Part shown: piece after piece, positions 25,122 to 34,977 of the stretch
Position numbering within the stretch: the first letter of the stretch is position 1
Layout of the letters: each line of letters begins with the position of its first letter
Assembly (NCBI RefSeq): GCF_900109655.1
Contig: NZ_FOAT01000001.1
Location: 186,001 to 250,000 of the forward strand
DNA length: 64,000 bases
Source: Hominimerdicola alba
GTDB lineage: Bacteria; Bacillota; Clostridia; Oscillospirales; Ruminococcaceae
Direction of reading: 5' to 3'
Made by a program: the position numbers and the translations under genes
The notes under the pieces: generated by a model
Seen by the model: only the letters and a program-made list of their open reading frames with translations
What the model was told of the DNA's origin: nothing
The model's database searches: none

Positions 25122-26225
25122 TCAGGTCAGTGTATCAAAATAAGATGCCCTTGAAAAGCTGTCGATGTCAAAGATGACAAGTATCTGATCGTAATCATCG
25201 GGATCGACAACGTCAGAAAGCTTTCTGTCTGCCTGTTTTAACCTGTTTGGGTCTACCATGGTTATCTTGCTATAATGGGCGGTGTAGAATGGCACTATCG
25301 TGTTCGCGTAACTGCCTTTGATAATAAGCAGCTTGGGATCGTCTTTCAGTTCAGTGAAAACATCTGTCTTTATATATCTGTTGCCCAGCAGGAATATATC
25401 CGTCTTTTTACTGTTTTTCAGCGCCGATCTGAAATATACCGACTCTGCTTCCTTGCTTTCAGAGGTGCCGTACATTTTCACCTTGGTCACAGGGCTCTGA
25501 TACTTCGACCTGAAAATATTTATCCTGTCCGGCTTGATACTGCCCACCATCGCCTTGTCGTACAGACTTCCCATAAAATTAGCATCGGCATATTCTTGAT
25601 CGTAATTATCAAGAGATACCGCCGAGAAGCCAAGCTGTCCGACTGATTCTGTATAAGCGTAATACGCCCCGAAGCTCGTCCACAGGTCTTCTGTCCGATA
25701 ATAAACATACTCATCACGTGCCGAATACAGCGGGTAAAATGCATCGATGGAGATTATCCTCTTGTCAAGCTGCATATACGCTTCGTTTATACGCTCACGC
25801 TGACTTCCGCAGCCGAGAAGTTCGGGTATATCTGCGCTGTATACTCCCCCTGCGGTAGGTGCAAGCATCATGTAGATCGGACTTTCAGTGTTAGCAGCAA
25901 GCTCATTTATGTACGCTACATTCTGAATGGTATTATCATCTCCGTGATGATCCGATACCTTAACAAGCCGCTCTCCTGCAATAAAAGTATCACCGAAGCG
26001 CTTTCTGCCCACAAATCCCATAAGATTTCCAAACATCGAATGCCAGTTTGAATTCATGGGGAAATTCTGCACCACGTATTCCGAACAGGCTTCCTTAGCA
26101 GTATCACTGTTCCTGGATATATCATCAAATGATACTTTTCCCTGGAAGAAAAGTGTGCTGACTGCAAACATCAGAAGTATCGCAAAGAAAGCAACAACAG
26201 TTATTGCATCTGAAAACTTTTTCAC
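25122..26225 (-). CDS. DHHW-family (AlgX/DltD-like) protein with altered catalytic motif
   Basis: A 367-residue extracytoplasmic protein with an N-terminal signal anchor (ITVVAFFAILLMFAVSTLFF). It matches the DHHW family that pairs with MBOAT acyltransferases: SPIYMMLAPTAGGVYSADIP, then YYRTEDLWTSFGAYYAY and a C-terminal segment with LIIKGSYANTIVPF. In relatives the signature reads TDHHW and its Asp/His are catalytic; here it reads TEDLW, so both appear lost. It follows the MBOAT gene by 12 bp. It is likely a partner in modifying an exported polymer, possibly as a non-catalytic binding subunit. Confidence 0.75.
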   Translation of the reverse strand: MKKFSDAITVVAFFAILLMFAVSTLFFQGKVSFDDISRNSDTAKEACSEYVVQNFPMNSNWHSMFGNLMGFVGRKRFGDTFIAGERLVKVSDHHGDDNTIQNVAYINELAANTESPIYMMLAPTAGGVYSADIPELLGCGSQRERINEAYMQLDKRIISIDAFYPLYSARDEYVYYRTEDLWTSFGAYYAYTESVGQLGFSAVSLDNYDQEYADANFMGSLYDKAMVGSIKPDRINIFRSKYQSPVTKVKMYGTSESKEAESVYFRSALKNSKKTDIFLLGNRYIKTDVFTELKDDPKLLIIKGSYANTIVPFYTAHYSKITMVDPNRLKQADRKLSDVVDPDDYDQILVIFDIDSFSRASYFDTLT

Positions 26226-26237
26226 TCAACACACCTC

Positions 26238-27614
26238 CTAGAACTTATAAGTACAGTTTTCGCCCGAAACCAGAAAAGCCGTGCAGATAATCAGCAGTGC
26301 TATGACCCATACGGGCTGTATTATGGTCGTCAGGTATTCGTTGTTGAAGACCTTTTTTCTCTTCAGGTATCCGAATGCACCGAATGATACTACTATCGCC
26401 GTTATCATAGGGCAGCTGTAGCTTCCCAGCAAATAGCTCGATGCAGTATCGAGTGTATTATTACCGCTGCCGAACATTGCAGAAATGTACTGCAGTGCCT
26501 CAGCAGGCTCTGAGAACGCCATGAAAGGCATTATCACCAGTATCATGAAAAACAGTATAATGTACCTGACAAAACCGGGCAGTTTTTTCAGCGGAGATTC
26601 CAGTATCTTTTCAAAACACAGCACTACTATCAATGCCGCCCCGAACATCACTGACCGCATGGAAAATCCATACCACAGCACCGCCAGCATCACAGAGAAT
26701 ATTATGGCAAGAAATTCCGAAAAGCCGCTGCCGTCACGCTTTATGCTCCTGTAAATATAGTTTCTTGACCAATGATATAACGACGGATTCGCACGTCTGC
26801 AAAGCCCTCTGAAACTCTTGGAATGTATACCTGCAGGCAGGCTGTAACTCAGTTCTATCCCCATAAGAGAAGCCATTCCACAAGCCATGCAGCAAAAAGC
26901 GCAGACTTCAAAATAGAAAAACATAGCAAATCCCAATGAACCCAGCCAAGCAGCAGTCGCAGGCATACTATTCAAAGGGATGTCGGTCACATCGTGCCAC
27001 ATATCTTTCATGGCGTTTGATATAAAAAGCTTCATTATAAGACCAAGCATCAGCATTCTGACACCCACCGCGCATTTTGCAAAGCTTGGTTTTGGATCTT
27101 CAAACTGAGATTTCATCTTATCAAAGCTGAGTATCGGTCCTGCTCCGAATGTAGGAAAAAAGGCGATATATTCAGCTGCTGTAGTGAACCTATGCTCGCA
27201 GACATACTTCTTCTTGTAAACGTCAATGCAGTATGCCACCGAATGCAGTGGCATAACCGATGCACCAATAGCAGCCGCACTTTTGATCAGGGACTTTTGT
27301 CCAAGAAGCGTCATAAAATCAGCTCCGTCAAAAGCTGTCCGATGGAACAGCAGGAATGCCGCGGCATTGACGGTTATCTCAAGACCCAGGAAGACCTTAC
27401 CCCAGACTTTATCCCTGAAATTATGTATGAATATCCCGAAGAGATATCCGCTCAGTATGCAGATCCCCATGGGTATCAGCCCGACAGGGTCCGCCCATAC
27501 TATAACTCCCGCTCCAGCCAGTATCACCAGCAGCCTTTTCAGCGCTTTGGGCGTTATCAGATAAAGACCCGTAAAAACGGGCAGAAAAAAATATAAAAAG
27601 CTGATATCGCTCAT
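26238..27614 (-). CDS. MBOAT-family membrane acyltransferase homologue
   Basis: A 458-residue protein with about ten membrane helices, related to AlgI and DltB, which move acyl groups across the membrane to a sugar polymer. The family segment is seen as ANPSLYHWSRNYIYRSI. The second conserved site, usually LWHG with the catalytic His, reads LWYG (MLAVLWYGFSMRSVMFG). It overlaps the rnmV stop by four bases and is followed by the DHHW gene. Whether acyl transfer survives with Tyr in place of His is doubtful. Confidence 0.78.
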   Translation of the reverse strand: MSDISFLYFFLPVFTGLYLITPKALKRLLVILAGAGVIVWADPVGLIPMGICILSGYLFGIFIHNFRDKVWGKVFLGLEITVNAAAFLLFHRTAFDGADFMTLLGQKSLIKSAAAIGASVMPLHSVAYCIDVYKKKYVCEHRFTTAAEYIAFFPTFGAGPILSFDKMKSQFEDPKPSFAKCAVGVRMLMLGLIMKLFISNAMKDMWHDVTDIPLNSMPATAAWLGSLGFAMFFYFEVCAFCCMACGMASLMGIELSYSLPAGIHSKSFRGLCRRANPSLYHWSRNYIYRSIKRDGSGFSEFLAIIFSVMLAVLWYGFSMRSVMFGAALIVVLCFEKILESPLKKLPGFVRYIILFFMILVIMPFMAFSEPAEALQYISAMFGSGNNTLDTASSYLLGSYSCPMITAIVVSFGAFGYLKRKKVFNNEYLTTIIQPVWVIALLIICTAFLVSGENCTYKF

Positions 27615-28213
27615 TTTTCCGCCCCTTTCAATTTATTGATAAAATCTATGAAAGCATCTCTGCTCATCATCGTGCTGACTGCATCACGAAGAGCATTTGA
27701 AGACAGCTTAGCAGGCAATCCCAGAGATATAGCCGCTTTTTCACGCAAAGCCGAACTGTTCGGTGAACCGTTTAGTCCAAGAGCTATCATGTCCTGCTTT
27801 GTCACAGGTTCACGGACTATCTCCGTATCTCCCGAAAGCCCTGCCTTTTCAAAAGCTTCTCTCAAAACCTCGACGCTCATGCCTTCAACACCGAGCTTTC
27901 CCTCTTTTGAAGCATGATCTTTTCTGCGCTCCTTGCCGAAGATCACAGGGCAATACACATTGATTATCTGTGCATCTCCCACAAGACTTTTTATGCGTCC
28001 CCGTATCTGCTGACCCGCCGTATCCGAATCCGTCAGAATGATAAGCCCCACACTTTTCGCATACATCTGAATGAGCTTTATCTTGTCCTCACTCCTGTAA
28101 ACGCCGAAACCATCAGTGGTGATTATCACTCCATCTATAACATTTTTCAGGGCGATCTTGTCGTATTTTCCCTCAACAACGACCGCCTGCTTGACTTTGA
28201 TCTTTTCCATCAT
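27611..28213 (-). CDS. rnmV: Ribonuclease M5-like TOPRIM protein
   Basis: A 200-residue protein with an N-terminal TOPRIM domain: KQAVVVEGKYDKIAL (catalytic Glu) and LIILTDSDTAGQQIRGRI (acidic DxD). A C-terminal DUF4093-like region follows (residues about 100-195). This is the architecture of RNase M5, which matures 5S rRNA. The start ATG 28211-28213 overlaps the holA stop by one base; an ATG directly after it is equally possible. Translational coupling with holA is likely. Confidence 0.85.
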   Translation of the reverse strand: MMEKIKVKQAVVVEGKYDKIALKNVIDGVIITTDGFGVYRSEDKIKLIQMYAKSVGLIILTDSDTAGQQIRGRIKSLVGDAQIINVYCPVIFGKERRKDHASKEGKLGVEGMSVEVLREAFEKAGLSGDTEIVREPVTKQDMIALGLNGSPNSSALREKAAISLGLPAKLSSNALRDAVSTMMSRDAFIDFINKLKGAEK

Positions 28214-29280
28214 TAAACCCTGCCGTTTCCTGCCATGAAACATTCTGCCACACGCTGTTCTAGCACCAGCATAGCGCCTTTTTTATCCAGCGATGTGGTC
28301 TTCATAGTAAGATCGGTCTGAGACATTATCTTCAGTACCTCTCTTATCTTGGTAAGGGAAATACTTCCGCAGATCTGAAAAGCTTTTTTCACCGCGAATT
28401 CCCTGTTCTTCGCATACCCGAAATCCTTGCAGGCATCAGCTGCCGAAAGCCCCGATGACCTTGCTAGCTTAGCACGATATATATCCGTTAGCGAAAACCC
28501 GATTATGCTGACTATCTCATAAGCGTCATAATCCTGCTTTGCAAGCTCGGAAAGCCGATTATATACGTATTTTGCGTTATTGTTGAGGATATTCACAGCC
28601 AGCTCGTAGCCGTCGGATTCAATATGCTTTACGCATATGGTGTCGATATCCTCTTTCGTCACCGACCGTCCCTGTGCATAAGCCGAAAGCTTGTCGATCT
28701 CCTGCTTTATGTAAGCCGAATCGCACCCACAGCACTCTGCCAGATATTCAGCAGTCCTCTTGTCGATGGCACAGCCGTTCTTCTGCAAAGCTGCCGCGAT
28801 GGAACGTCCAAGTTCACCTGCTGACTTGTAAGCAAAATCCACAACCTCGCCGTACTTGGCGCAATGGTCACAGAACCTCTTGTTCTTGTCCGTGAGATTT
28901 CTCTTGTTCTTGTAAAGGTCAACACCAGTGGAGTAAATAATTACGGTGGTGGTTTCCGAAAGATTGGATACTATCTTTCTCAGTACATCTCCGTCCTCTT
29001 TGCTTATGTCCTCCATTCGCAGATCGTTTATGGCGATAACAACACGTTCCGCGAACATAGGCAAAGCCTCGCAGGCATCAACAAGCGCGGGGATATCCAA
29101 ACCCTTGCCCTCAAACTTGTGAAAATTCATGAACTGAGCATCCTTGGGACAAAGTTTATTTATCAACCACTTTGTATAGCTTTCAATGGAAGCCGTATCA
29201 TGACCGTAAAAATAGTAAAGACTAGCCGCCTCACCATTTTTGATATCTTTAGTAATATTTGAAGTATTGCTGACAGCCAT
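28213..29280 (-). CDS. holA: DNA polymerase III delta subunit
   Basis: A 355-residue clamp-loader subunit that opens the sliding clamp at the replication fork. Seen are YYFYGHDTASIESYTKWL near the N-terminus, ADP-type Rossmann elements without the full Walker lysine, FAERVVIAINDLRMED, and a C-terminal collar region (about 245-345) with the family's short helices. The start is ATG 29280 behind AGGAGG; a GTG three bases earlier is possible. It is in an operon behind comEC, a frequent arrangement in Firmicutes. Confidence 0.92.
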   Translation of the reverse strand: MAVSNTSNITKDIKNGEAASLYYFYGHDTASIESYTKWLINKLCPKDAQFMNFHKFEGKGLDIPALVDACEALPMFAERVVIAINDLRMEDISKEDGDVLRKIVSNLSETTTVIIYSTGVDLYKNKRNLTDKNKRFCDHCAKYGEVVDFAYKSAGELGRSIAAALQKNGCAIDKRTAEYLAECCGCDSAYIKQEIDKLSAYAQGRSVTKEDIDTICVKHIESDGYELAVNILNNNAKYVYNRLSELAKQDYDAYEIVSIIGFSLTDIYRAKLARSSGLSAADACKDFGYAKNREFAVKKAFQICGSISLTKIREVLKIMSQTDLTMKTTSLDKKGAMLVLEQRVAECFMAGNGRV

Positions 29281-29321
29281 CACACAGCCTCCTAACTCAT
29301 TTCATAAAATCCCATAGCACA

Positions 29322-31274
29322 TCAAAGCCGACTAAGCTCATTCCCGTCAAATTCCAAAGCACGTTTCTCGTCTGAGATATCGATCGCATCGCCATTTATC
29401 AGCATCTTCCCCTTGCCGAGAAAAATATCACAGTCATCATAGCTGACAGTAAATCCATCCTTTGCAGACTTCACCTGAATATCCCCGATATCCGCAGTAT
29501 CTCCGCTTTTAAGATAGACCTTCCGTCCATCAGCAGAGATAAGATCATCGCATACAAACACGATATCCGGCTGTAAAAAGAGATCGTCCTCATAACCCGC
29601 AGCCGTCACCGCGCCATCATCAAGGATAAAAGCATAGGGCATCTCACGGATACCAAGCTTGTCCATCCGGTGCTGCAAAGCGCTGTCCATTTTGCCCTTG
29701 CAGCCAACATCAAAGATAACAGCCCTACCGCCTGTTGAAACAATGTAAGCCGATTTCTTGCCGTTGGGCAGAATAGTAACCTTGATATCATCATTAATCA
29801 CTCGCGCGACATTTCCGCAGGCACACCATACAGCAAGCACAGCCGCAGTACATAACGCGACTTTCCTGCTGTCACTGATGCGAACACATCCGTAAGTCAT
29901 TAGAATAGAAGTCCCTATAACGATAAAAAGCAAGACACCTGACGACGCAAATACATAGCTGAAATCATACCTCGCCAGTATATCCGAACAGTAAAGCACG
30001 AACTTCACAGGCAATGCCGCCGCCATAAGCAAAGGCGTAGCAATAGCGCCACCGCCTGTGAACAGCACGATAAAGCATATCTGCAAAGAAACAGTGCATA
30101 GCGGTACAAGCAGAAGATTCGTAACAACCGATGCGGCAGAAACTCCGCCAAACAGCACCGCAGATGCAGGTGCGGTCATGAAAAGCACTGCCGCCGAAAG
30201 CCTAAGCGTGCTCTCAACTTTGCCATCTTTCTCGTGTTTTGAAAGCGTTACAAACTCGATAGCCGCAACCGCCAGGAATGAAAGCAAAAATGAAGGCGAT
30301 ATCGCCGTATAAGGTTTCGCCGCCGTAAGTATCACAGCACATAGTCCAAGAGAATTCAATCCGTCGCTTTTTCTGCCGAAATAGTATCCGCTTCGAGTGA
30401 CGGTCATCATTACCGCCGCCCTGACAACGCTCACCGAAAGCCCTGCGAATACAGCAAAGCCCCATATCTCAGCAAGTGTCAGCAAGTATACAACCCTCTT
30501 TGCCTTGACTATCTTCCCCACTACGTAGCCGAAAAATGCCGCCGCAATAACAAGATGGATTCCCGAGACTGCAAATATATGCCCAAGACCGCTCCTGTAA
30601 AGCTCTGTCTTCATCGCAGGAGTCATCTCGCTCTTGTCCCCGCAAAGCATCGCCCCGAGGAAAGCTCCCTCACGCTTAGGACAAACAGCTATTATTTTCT
30701 CGAAAAGTTTGTCGCGGTATTCGCGTATCCCGCGGAAAATTGGATTCACACAGCGCCCCGAAAGCTCGTAACTCCCCGTGGCATACCCGCCCTGCAAAAA
30801 TACGCTCTTTGAATAGTTGTAGCTGCCGCTGTCGAACTTCACTCCGTCCTCGATAGCGCTGACAGTATCCGACACGGATATCTCATCATAGTAATGCATA
30901 TCTCCATAGGGCAGAACATAGCTTATCTCTGTGCGAATATCGTCCACCTCGCCGCAAACAGTAACCCTATCAAAATTACCGTCTATTTGGGAGATATCTT
31001 TGATATAGCCCTGTATCGTGACTTCTTTTCCGTCCATAGCAACGAGCCTGTCATAAACAAAATGAGTGTAGCTAGAATTCACCGCGATACCTGCCGCGAA
31101 AGCTATAAAACATACCACTGCATGGCGTCGGTATCCTTTCAGCGCAGAAAAAACTATTACCGCCAGCCCAAGAGCTGTCAGCAAAAACAGTCCGTTCTTT
31201 TCACTACGGAAAACAGCCCCAAACAGCAGTGCCGCCCAAAAAGATATTCCCGCCCAAGCTGCTTTTCTGGTCAT
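29322..31274 (-). CDS. comEC: ComEC/Rec2-type DNA-uptake channel protein
   Basis: A 650-residue membrane protein. The N-terminal part has an OB-like DUF4131 region after two helices. The competence domain has GLGHIFAVSGIHLVIAAAFF (about 230-250) and roughly eight further helices. The C-terminal 150 residues correspond to the metallo-beta-lactamase-like domain (AVIFDVGCKGKMDSALQHRM), but the HxHxDH metal motif is absent, so this domain is probably inactive. The protein would let single-stranded DNA cross the membrane. It heads a five-gene operon. Confidence 0.9.
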   Translation of the reverse strand: MTRKAAWAGISFWAALLFGAVFRSEKNGLFLLTALGLAVIVFSALKGYRRHAVVCFIAFAAGIAVNSSYTHFVYDRLVAMDGKEVTIQGYIKDISQIDGNFDRVTVCGEVDDIRTEISYVLPYGDMHYYDEISVSDTVSAIEDGVKFDSGSYNYSKSVFLQGGYATGSYELSGRCVNPIFRGIREYRDKLFEKIIAVCPKREGAFLGAMLCGDKSEMTPAMKTELYRSGLGHIFAVSGIHLVIAAAFFGYVVGKIVKAKRVVYLLTLAEIWGFAVFAGLSVSVVRAAVMMTVTRSGYYFGRKSDGLNSLGLCAVILTAAKPYTAISPSFLLSFLAVAAIEFVTLSKHEKDGKVESTLRLSAAVLFMTAPASAVLFGGVSAASVVTNLLLVPLCTVSLQICFIVLFTGGGAIATPLLMAAALPVKFVLYCSDILARYDFSYVFASSGVLLFIVIGTSILMTYGCVRISDSRKVALCTAAVLAVWCACGNVARVINDDIKVTILPNGKKSAYIVSTGGRAVIFDVGCKGKMDSALQHRMDKLGIREMPYAFILDDGAVTAAGYEDDLFLQPDIVFVCDDLISADGRKVYLKSGDTADIGDIQVKSAKDGFTVSYDDCDIFLGKGKMLINGDAIDISDEKRALEFDGNELSRL

Positions 31275-31293
31275 ATTATCACCATACTTATAA

Positions 31294-31322
31294 GGCTGCC
31301 GAAAATATTTTTCCGACAGCCC
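31294..31322 (-). terminator. Terminator after the HIT-family gene
   Basis: GGCTGTCGG / CCGGCAGCC-type stem between the HIT gene and the comEC start. Confidence 0.65.
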
Positions 31323-31333
31323 ATAAACCTATC

Positions 31334-31678
31334 TTAACCCGCAGGCCAGGTAAGCGGTCTGCCAGCAAGAACATGGAAATGAATATGGAAAACGCTCTGT
31401 CCTGCGCTCTCGCCGCAGTTTGAAACAACGCGGTAGCCGTCTTTCATAGCCTCATTTTCCTTAGCTATCTTCGCGATGACCTCGTAGATATGTGCGATAA
31501 CAGCACTGTTCTCCTCAGTAACGTCGCTCAGCTTTGAGATATGCTGTTTAGGTATAACAAGAAAATGAACAGGCGAAGTAGGCGCGATATCCTCGAACGC
31601 ATAAACCAGTTCGTCCTCGTAAACCTTTTTCGAGGGTATCTCCCCCGCGATTATCTTGCAGAATAAACAATCAGACAT
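31334..31678 (-). CDS. HIT-family nucleotide hydrolase
   Basis: A 114-residue histidine-triad protein of the HINT branch. The triad is VFHIHFHVLAG (His-x-His-x-His) near the C-terminus, and the N-terminus has CLFCKIIAGEIPSKKVYED with a CxxC pair. Such proteins hydrolyse AMP-lysine or other phosphoramidates. It is full length and lies 25 bp downstream of the GrpB-type gene. It is the last gene of the T-box-alaS transcript before the hairpin at 31294. Confidence 0.93.
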   Translation of the reverse strand: MSDCLFCKIIAGEIPSKKVYEDELVYAFEDIAPTSPVHFLVIPKQHISKLSDVTEENSAVIAHIYEVIAKIAKENEAMKDGYRVVSNCGESAGQSVFHIHFHVLAGRPLTWPAG

Positions 31679-31703
31679 TTTTCATACCTCCTGATCAAAA
31701 GTT

Positions 31704-32213
31704 TTATAATCCTAACTCACCGTAAATCTTCTCGATAAACGGAGATTTGTATTCAATGTATTTTCCCATATCATCGGGAAAAAGCGAAGCACCCTCTTCT
31801 TTTATGCGGCTGTACTCCCGCACAGCTTCGGGATGTGAACGCAGATAGTCCCTGAACGTGATGTGTCTTTTTAGCTCGGCAGAATCCTCCGCACAAACAT
31901 AAAGATGATGCTTACGCAAATGTTCTTTTCCATCATATTTGAAAGCCTCGCGCCCCTTGATGCCAAGGTCGCCCTCGTGATTATAACCTGCCTTGCCCAG
32001 CGCTTCAATAACATCGCCAAGCTGACTTTCATTGCCTATAACCACATCGATATCAATAACAGGCTTAGCCGAAAGCCCCTTTACAGAAGTGCTGCCGACG
32101 TGCTCTATCCTCAGTGCCAGACTTCCCAGCGCATCCGCCAGTTCATCTCTTATAGCCTGAAAATCAGCCTTCCAAGCCTCGTTGTAATGTTCAACGATAA
32201 CAGCCTTGCCCAT
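31704..32213 (-). CDS. GrpB family protein
   Basis: A 169-residue protein of the GrpB/UPF0157 family, a nucleotidyltransferase-fold group. The signature HVGSTSVKGLSAKPVIDIDV supplies the GS and acidic pair; HLYVC and RDYLRSHPEAVREYSRIKE are further conserved parts. The substrate is unknown. It lies 80 bp downstream of alaS. Confidence 0.88.
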   Translation of the reverse strand: MGKAVIVEHYNEAWKADFQAIRDELADALGSLALRIEHVGSTSVKGLSAKPVIDIDVVIGNESQLGDVIEALGKAGYNHEGDLGIKGREAFKYDGKEHLRKHHLYVCAEDSAELKRHITFRDYLRSHPEAVREYSRIKEEGASLFPDDMGKYIEYKSPFIEKIYGELGL

Positions 32214-32293
32214 CAGCCTTTCCTCCGATACATATGAAGAATACCTGCCAGCGGCGTAGTATCACCCACACCGCAGCAGATCGATATTTTATG

Positions 32294-34951
32294 TTACTTT
32301 ATGAACTCTCCTGCAACCTCAGCAGCCTTTTCAAGTGCAGCACCGATAAGCGCGATATCACCAACACCTGCCATAGCCGAATCAGGACGTCCGCCGCCCT
32401 TGCCGTTAGTCAGCGCAGCTATCTTTCCTGCTATCTTGCCTGCATGAGCACCCTTAGCAACAGCTTCTTTGCCGCAGGCAGCAACGATGTTGCCCTTATC
32501 GCCGTTTACAGTGGTCATGATGACCAGAACGTTGTCGTTTGCAGCCTTGAGCTCGTCAGCCATCTTTCTGAGAACATCGGGCTTAACATTTGTCAGCTGA
32601 GCAGTTGCCACAGAAACACCGTTAACATCAACAGCATTTTCCAGAACCGACTTTGCTCTCATGTTAGCCATTGCAGTCTCCAGAGAATCTCTCTCCTTCT
32701 CCAGACCCTTTATCTCCTGCATTACAGCGCCGCAGCGTGCAACCAGTTCAGCGGGGTTGTTGAGCTTCAGTGTCTCAGATGCCTTGTTGATGGTATCGAT
32801 ATTGGAATTGAGCAGTTCAAGAACACCTGTACCTGTAACAGCCTCGATTCTTCTAACACCCGAAGCTACAGAGTTCTCGGAAATTATCTTGAACAGACCG
32901 ATCTTTGAAGTATTGTTAAGATGAGTACCGCCGCAGAATTCGATGGATGCAGCATCAGCCTTATCACCCATTGTTACAACTCTTACAGTCTCGCCGTACT
33001 TCTCACCAAATAGTGCCATAGCGCCCAGCTTCTGTGCCTCAGCGATAGGCATTTCTTCCATGGTGATATCAAGCGCATCAAAGATATACTTGTTTACCAG
33101 AGCCTCTACCTTAGCCTTTTCCTCGTTGGTCATAGCTTCAAAGTGAGAGAAGTCGAAACGCAGTCTCTGGCTGTCTACCAGCTGACCTGCCTGATGAACG
33201 TGATCGCCAAGAACAGTTCTCAGTGCAGCCTGCAGCAGATGTGCACAGCTGTGGTTTCTCATGGTAGCCAGACGCTTTGCCTTGTCCACCTTGAATGTGA
33301 TCTTCTGACCAACAGTAAGTGCGCCCTCTGTTACCTTTACTTTCAGAGCGAACTTGCCGCCAACAGCCTTCTGTGTGTCAAGTACTTCTGCCTTGCCGGT
33401 AGCTGTCTCAACAACACCTGTATCGCCGGACTGTCCGCCGCTCTCAGCATAGAAACAGGTCTGATCGGGAACAATGTACACAACGTCCTCAACACCTGCA
33501 TTCTCGATGAGGTCTTCATCATTAGCCAAATATGAGATAACACCTGTGTCCTCAGTCTTGTCATAGCCTGTGAACTTGGTAGAAACGTTCTTGTCGATCT
33601 TGTGGAATACAGTTTCCTCTGCACCCATGTAACCCTGAGATTCTCTTGCACCTCTTGCAGTTTCTCTCTGCTTTTCCATGCATACGGCATATCCTTCTTC
33701 ATCAGCAGAAAGTCCCTTTTCTTCAAGTATCTCTCTGGTAAGGTCGAGTGGGAAACCATAGGTATCGGAAAGCTTGAAGCAGCTCTCACCGTCCAGCATG
33801 GTCTTGCCCTCAGCCTGCAGCTTCTCGATATATTCATCAAGAATCTTCATACCTCTGTCGATAGTGGAGTTGAAGTTCTGCTCCTCGGTAGTCAGTACCT
33901 TTACGATGTAATCGAACTTCTCTTCAAGCTCGTTATATTCGCACTTGTTGCAGTCAACAACAGTCTTAACCAGGTCTTTCAGGAACAGACCGTTGATACC
34001 CAGCAGTTTGCCATGACGAACAGCACGTCTGAGAAGTCTTCTCATAACGTAGCCCCTACCCTCGTTTGAAGGCAGAACGCCATCGGAAGCCAGGAATGTT
34101 ACCGCACGGATATGGTCGGTGATAACGCGGATTGAAACGTCTTTCTTGTACTCAGCGCCGTACTCACAGCCTGCTATCTTGCAGATGTGGTCTCTGATAG
34201 CCTTAACTGTATCAACATCGAATATGGAATCAACGCCCTGCATCAGTGCAGCAAGTCTTTCAAGACCCATACCTGTGTCGATGTTCTTCTGTGCCAGAGG
34301 AGTGTAAGTACCGTCCTCGTGTCTCTCAAACTGAGTAAATACCAAATTCCAGAATTCCATGAATCTGTCGCAGTCGCAGCCTACCTTACAATCAGGCTTG
34401 CCGCAGCCGTACTTCTCGCCGCGGTCGAAGTATATCTCAGAGCAAGGACCGCAGGGACCGTCAGTACCTGCCTCCCAGAAGTTGTCCTCCTTGCCCATGC
34501 GGACAATGTGATCCATTGGCACACCGATCTCTTCGTGCCAGATCTTTTCAGCCTCGTCATCGTCCTCGTATACAGATACGTGCAGTCTGTCAAGGGGCAG
34601 CTTCAGAACTTCGGTAACATACTCCCAAGCCCATGCGATAGCTTCTTTCTTGAAGTAATCGCCGAATGAGAAGTTACCAAGCATCTCGAAGTAAGTGCCG
34701 TGTCTTGCAGTCTTACCAACATTCTCGATATCACCTGTTCTGATACACTTCTGACAAGTTGTCATCCTCACTCTGGGAGGAACCTCCTGACCTGTGAAGT
34801 AAGGCTTCAAAGGAGCCATACCTGCAACGATCAGCAGCAGGCTCTTGTCGTTCTGGGGTACCAGAGGATAACTCTTGTGCCTCAGACATCCCTTGCTTTC
34901 AAAAAATTTCAGATAGGATTCTCTCAGATCATTAAGACTAGTCCATTCCAT
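32294..34951 (-). CDS. alaS: Alanyl-tRNA synthetase
   Basis: An 885-residue class II synthetase. Catalytic domain (about 1-250): FESKGCLRHKSYPLVPQNDK, TCQKCIRTGDIENVGKTARH and ERLAALMQGV. The editing domain (about 560-720) has NHSCAHLLQAALR and later FCGGTHLNNTSKIG, the HxxxH...CxxxH zinc set. A DHH-like C-Ala domain ends the protein (NGKGGGRPDSAMAGVG). Start ATG 34951 has GAAAGGAAAG upstream. Cotranscribed with the vWA gene 26 bp before it and controlled by the T-box at 35890-36122. Confidence 0.97.
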   Translation of the reverse strand: MEWTSLNDLRESYLKFFESKGCLRHKSYPLVPQNDKSLLLIVAGMAPLKPYFTGQEVPPRVRMTTCQKCIRTGDIENVGKTARHGTYFEMLGNFSFGDYFKKEAIAWAWEYVTEVLKLPLDRLHVSVYEDDDEAEKIWHEEIGVPMDHIVRMGKEDNFWEAGTDGPCGPCSEIYFDRGEKYGCGKPDCKVGCDCDRFMEFWNLVFTQFERHEDGTYTPLAQKNIDTGMGLERLAALMQGVDSIFDVDTVKAIRDHICKIAGCEYGAEYKKDVSIRVITDHIRAVTFLASDGVLPSNEGRGYVMRRLLRRAVRHGKLLGINGLFLKDLVKTVVDCNKCEYNELEEKFDYIVKVLTTEEQNFNSTIDRGMKILDEYIEKLQAEGKTMLDGESCFKLSDTYGFPLDLTREILEEKGLSADEEGYAVCMEKQRETARGARESQGYMGAEETVFHKIDKNVSTKFTGYDKTEDTGVISYLANDEDLIENAGVEDVVYIVPDQTCFYAESGGQSGDTGVVETATGKAEVLDTQKAVGGKFALKVKVTEGALTVGQKITFKVDKAKRLATMRNHSCAHLLQAALRTVLGDHVHQAGQLVDSQRLRFDFSHFEAMTNEEKAKVEALVNKYIFDALDITMEEMPIAEAQKLGAMALFGEKYGETVRVVTMGDKADAASIEFCGGTHLNNTSKIGLFKIISENSVASGVRRIEAVTGTGVLELLNSNIDTINKASETLKLNNPAELVARCGAVMQEIKGLEKERDSLETAMANMRAKSVLENAVDVNGVSVATAQLTNVKPDVLRKMADELKAANDNVLVIMTTVNGDKGNIVAACGKEAVAKGAHAGKIAGKIAALTNGKGGGRPDSAMAGVGDIALIGAALEKAAEVAGEFIK

Positions 34952-34977
34952 TATATATCTTTCCTTTCAAAAATAAT

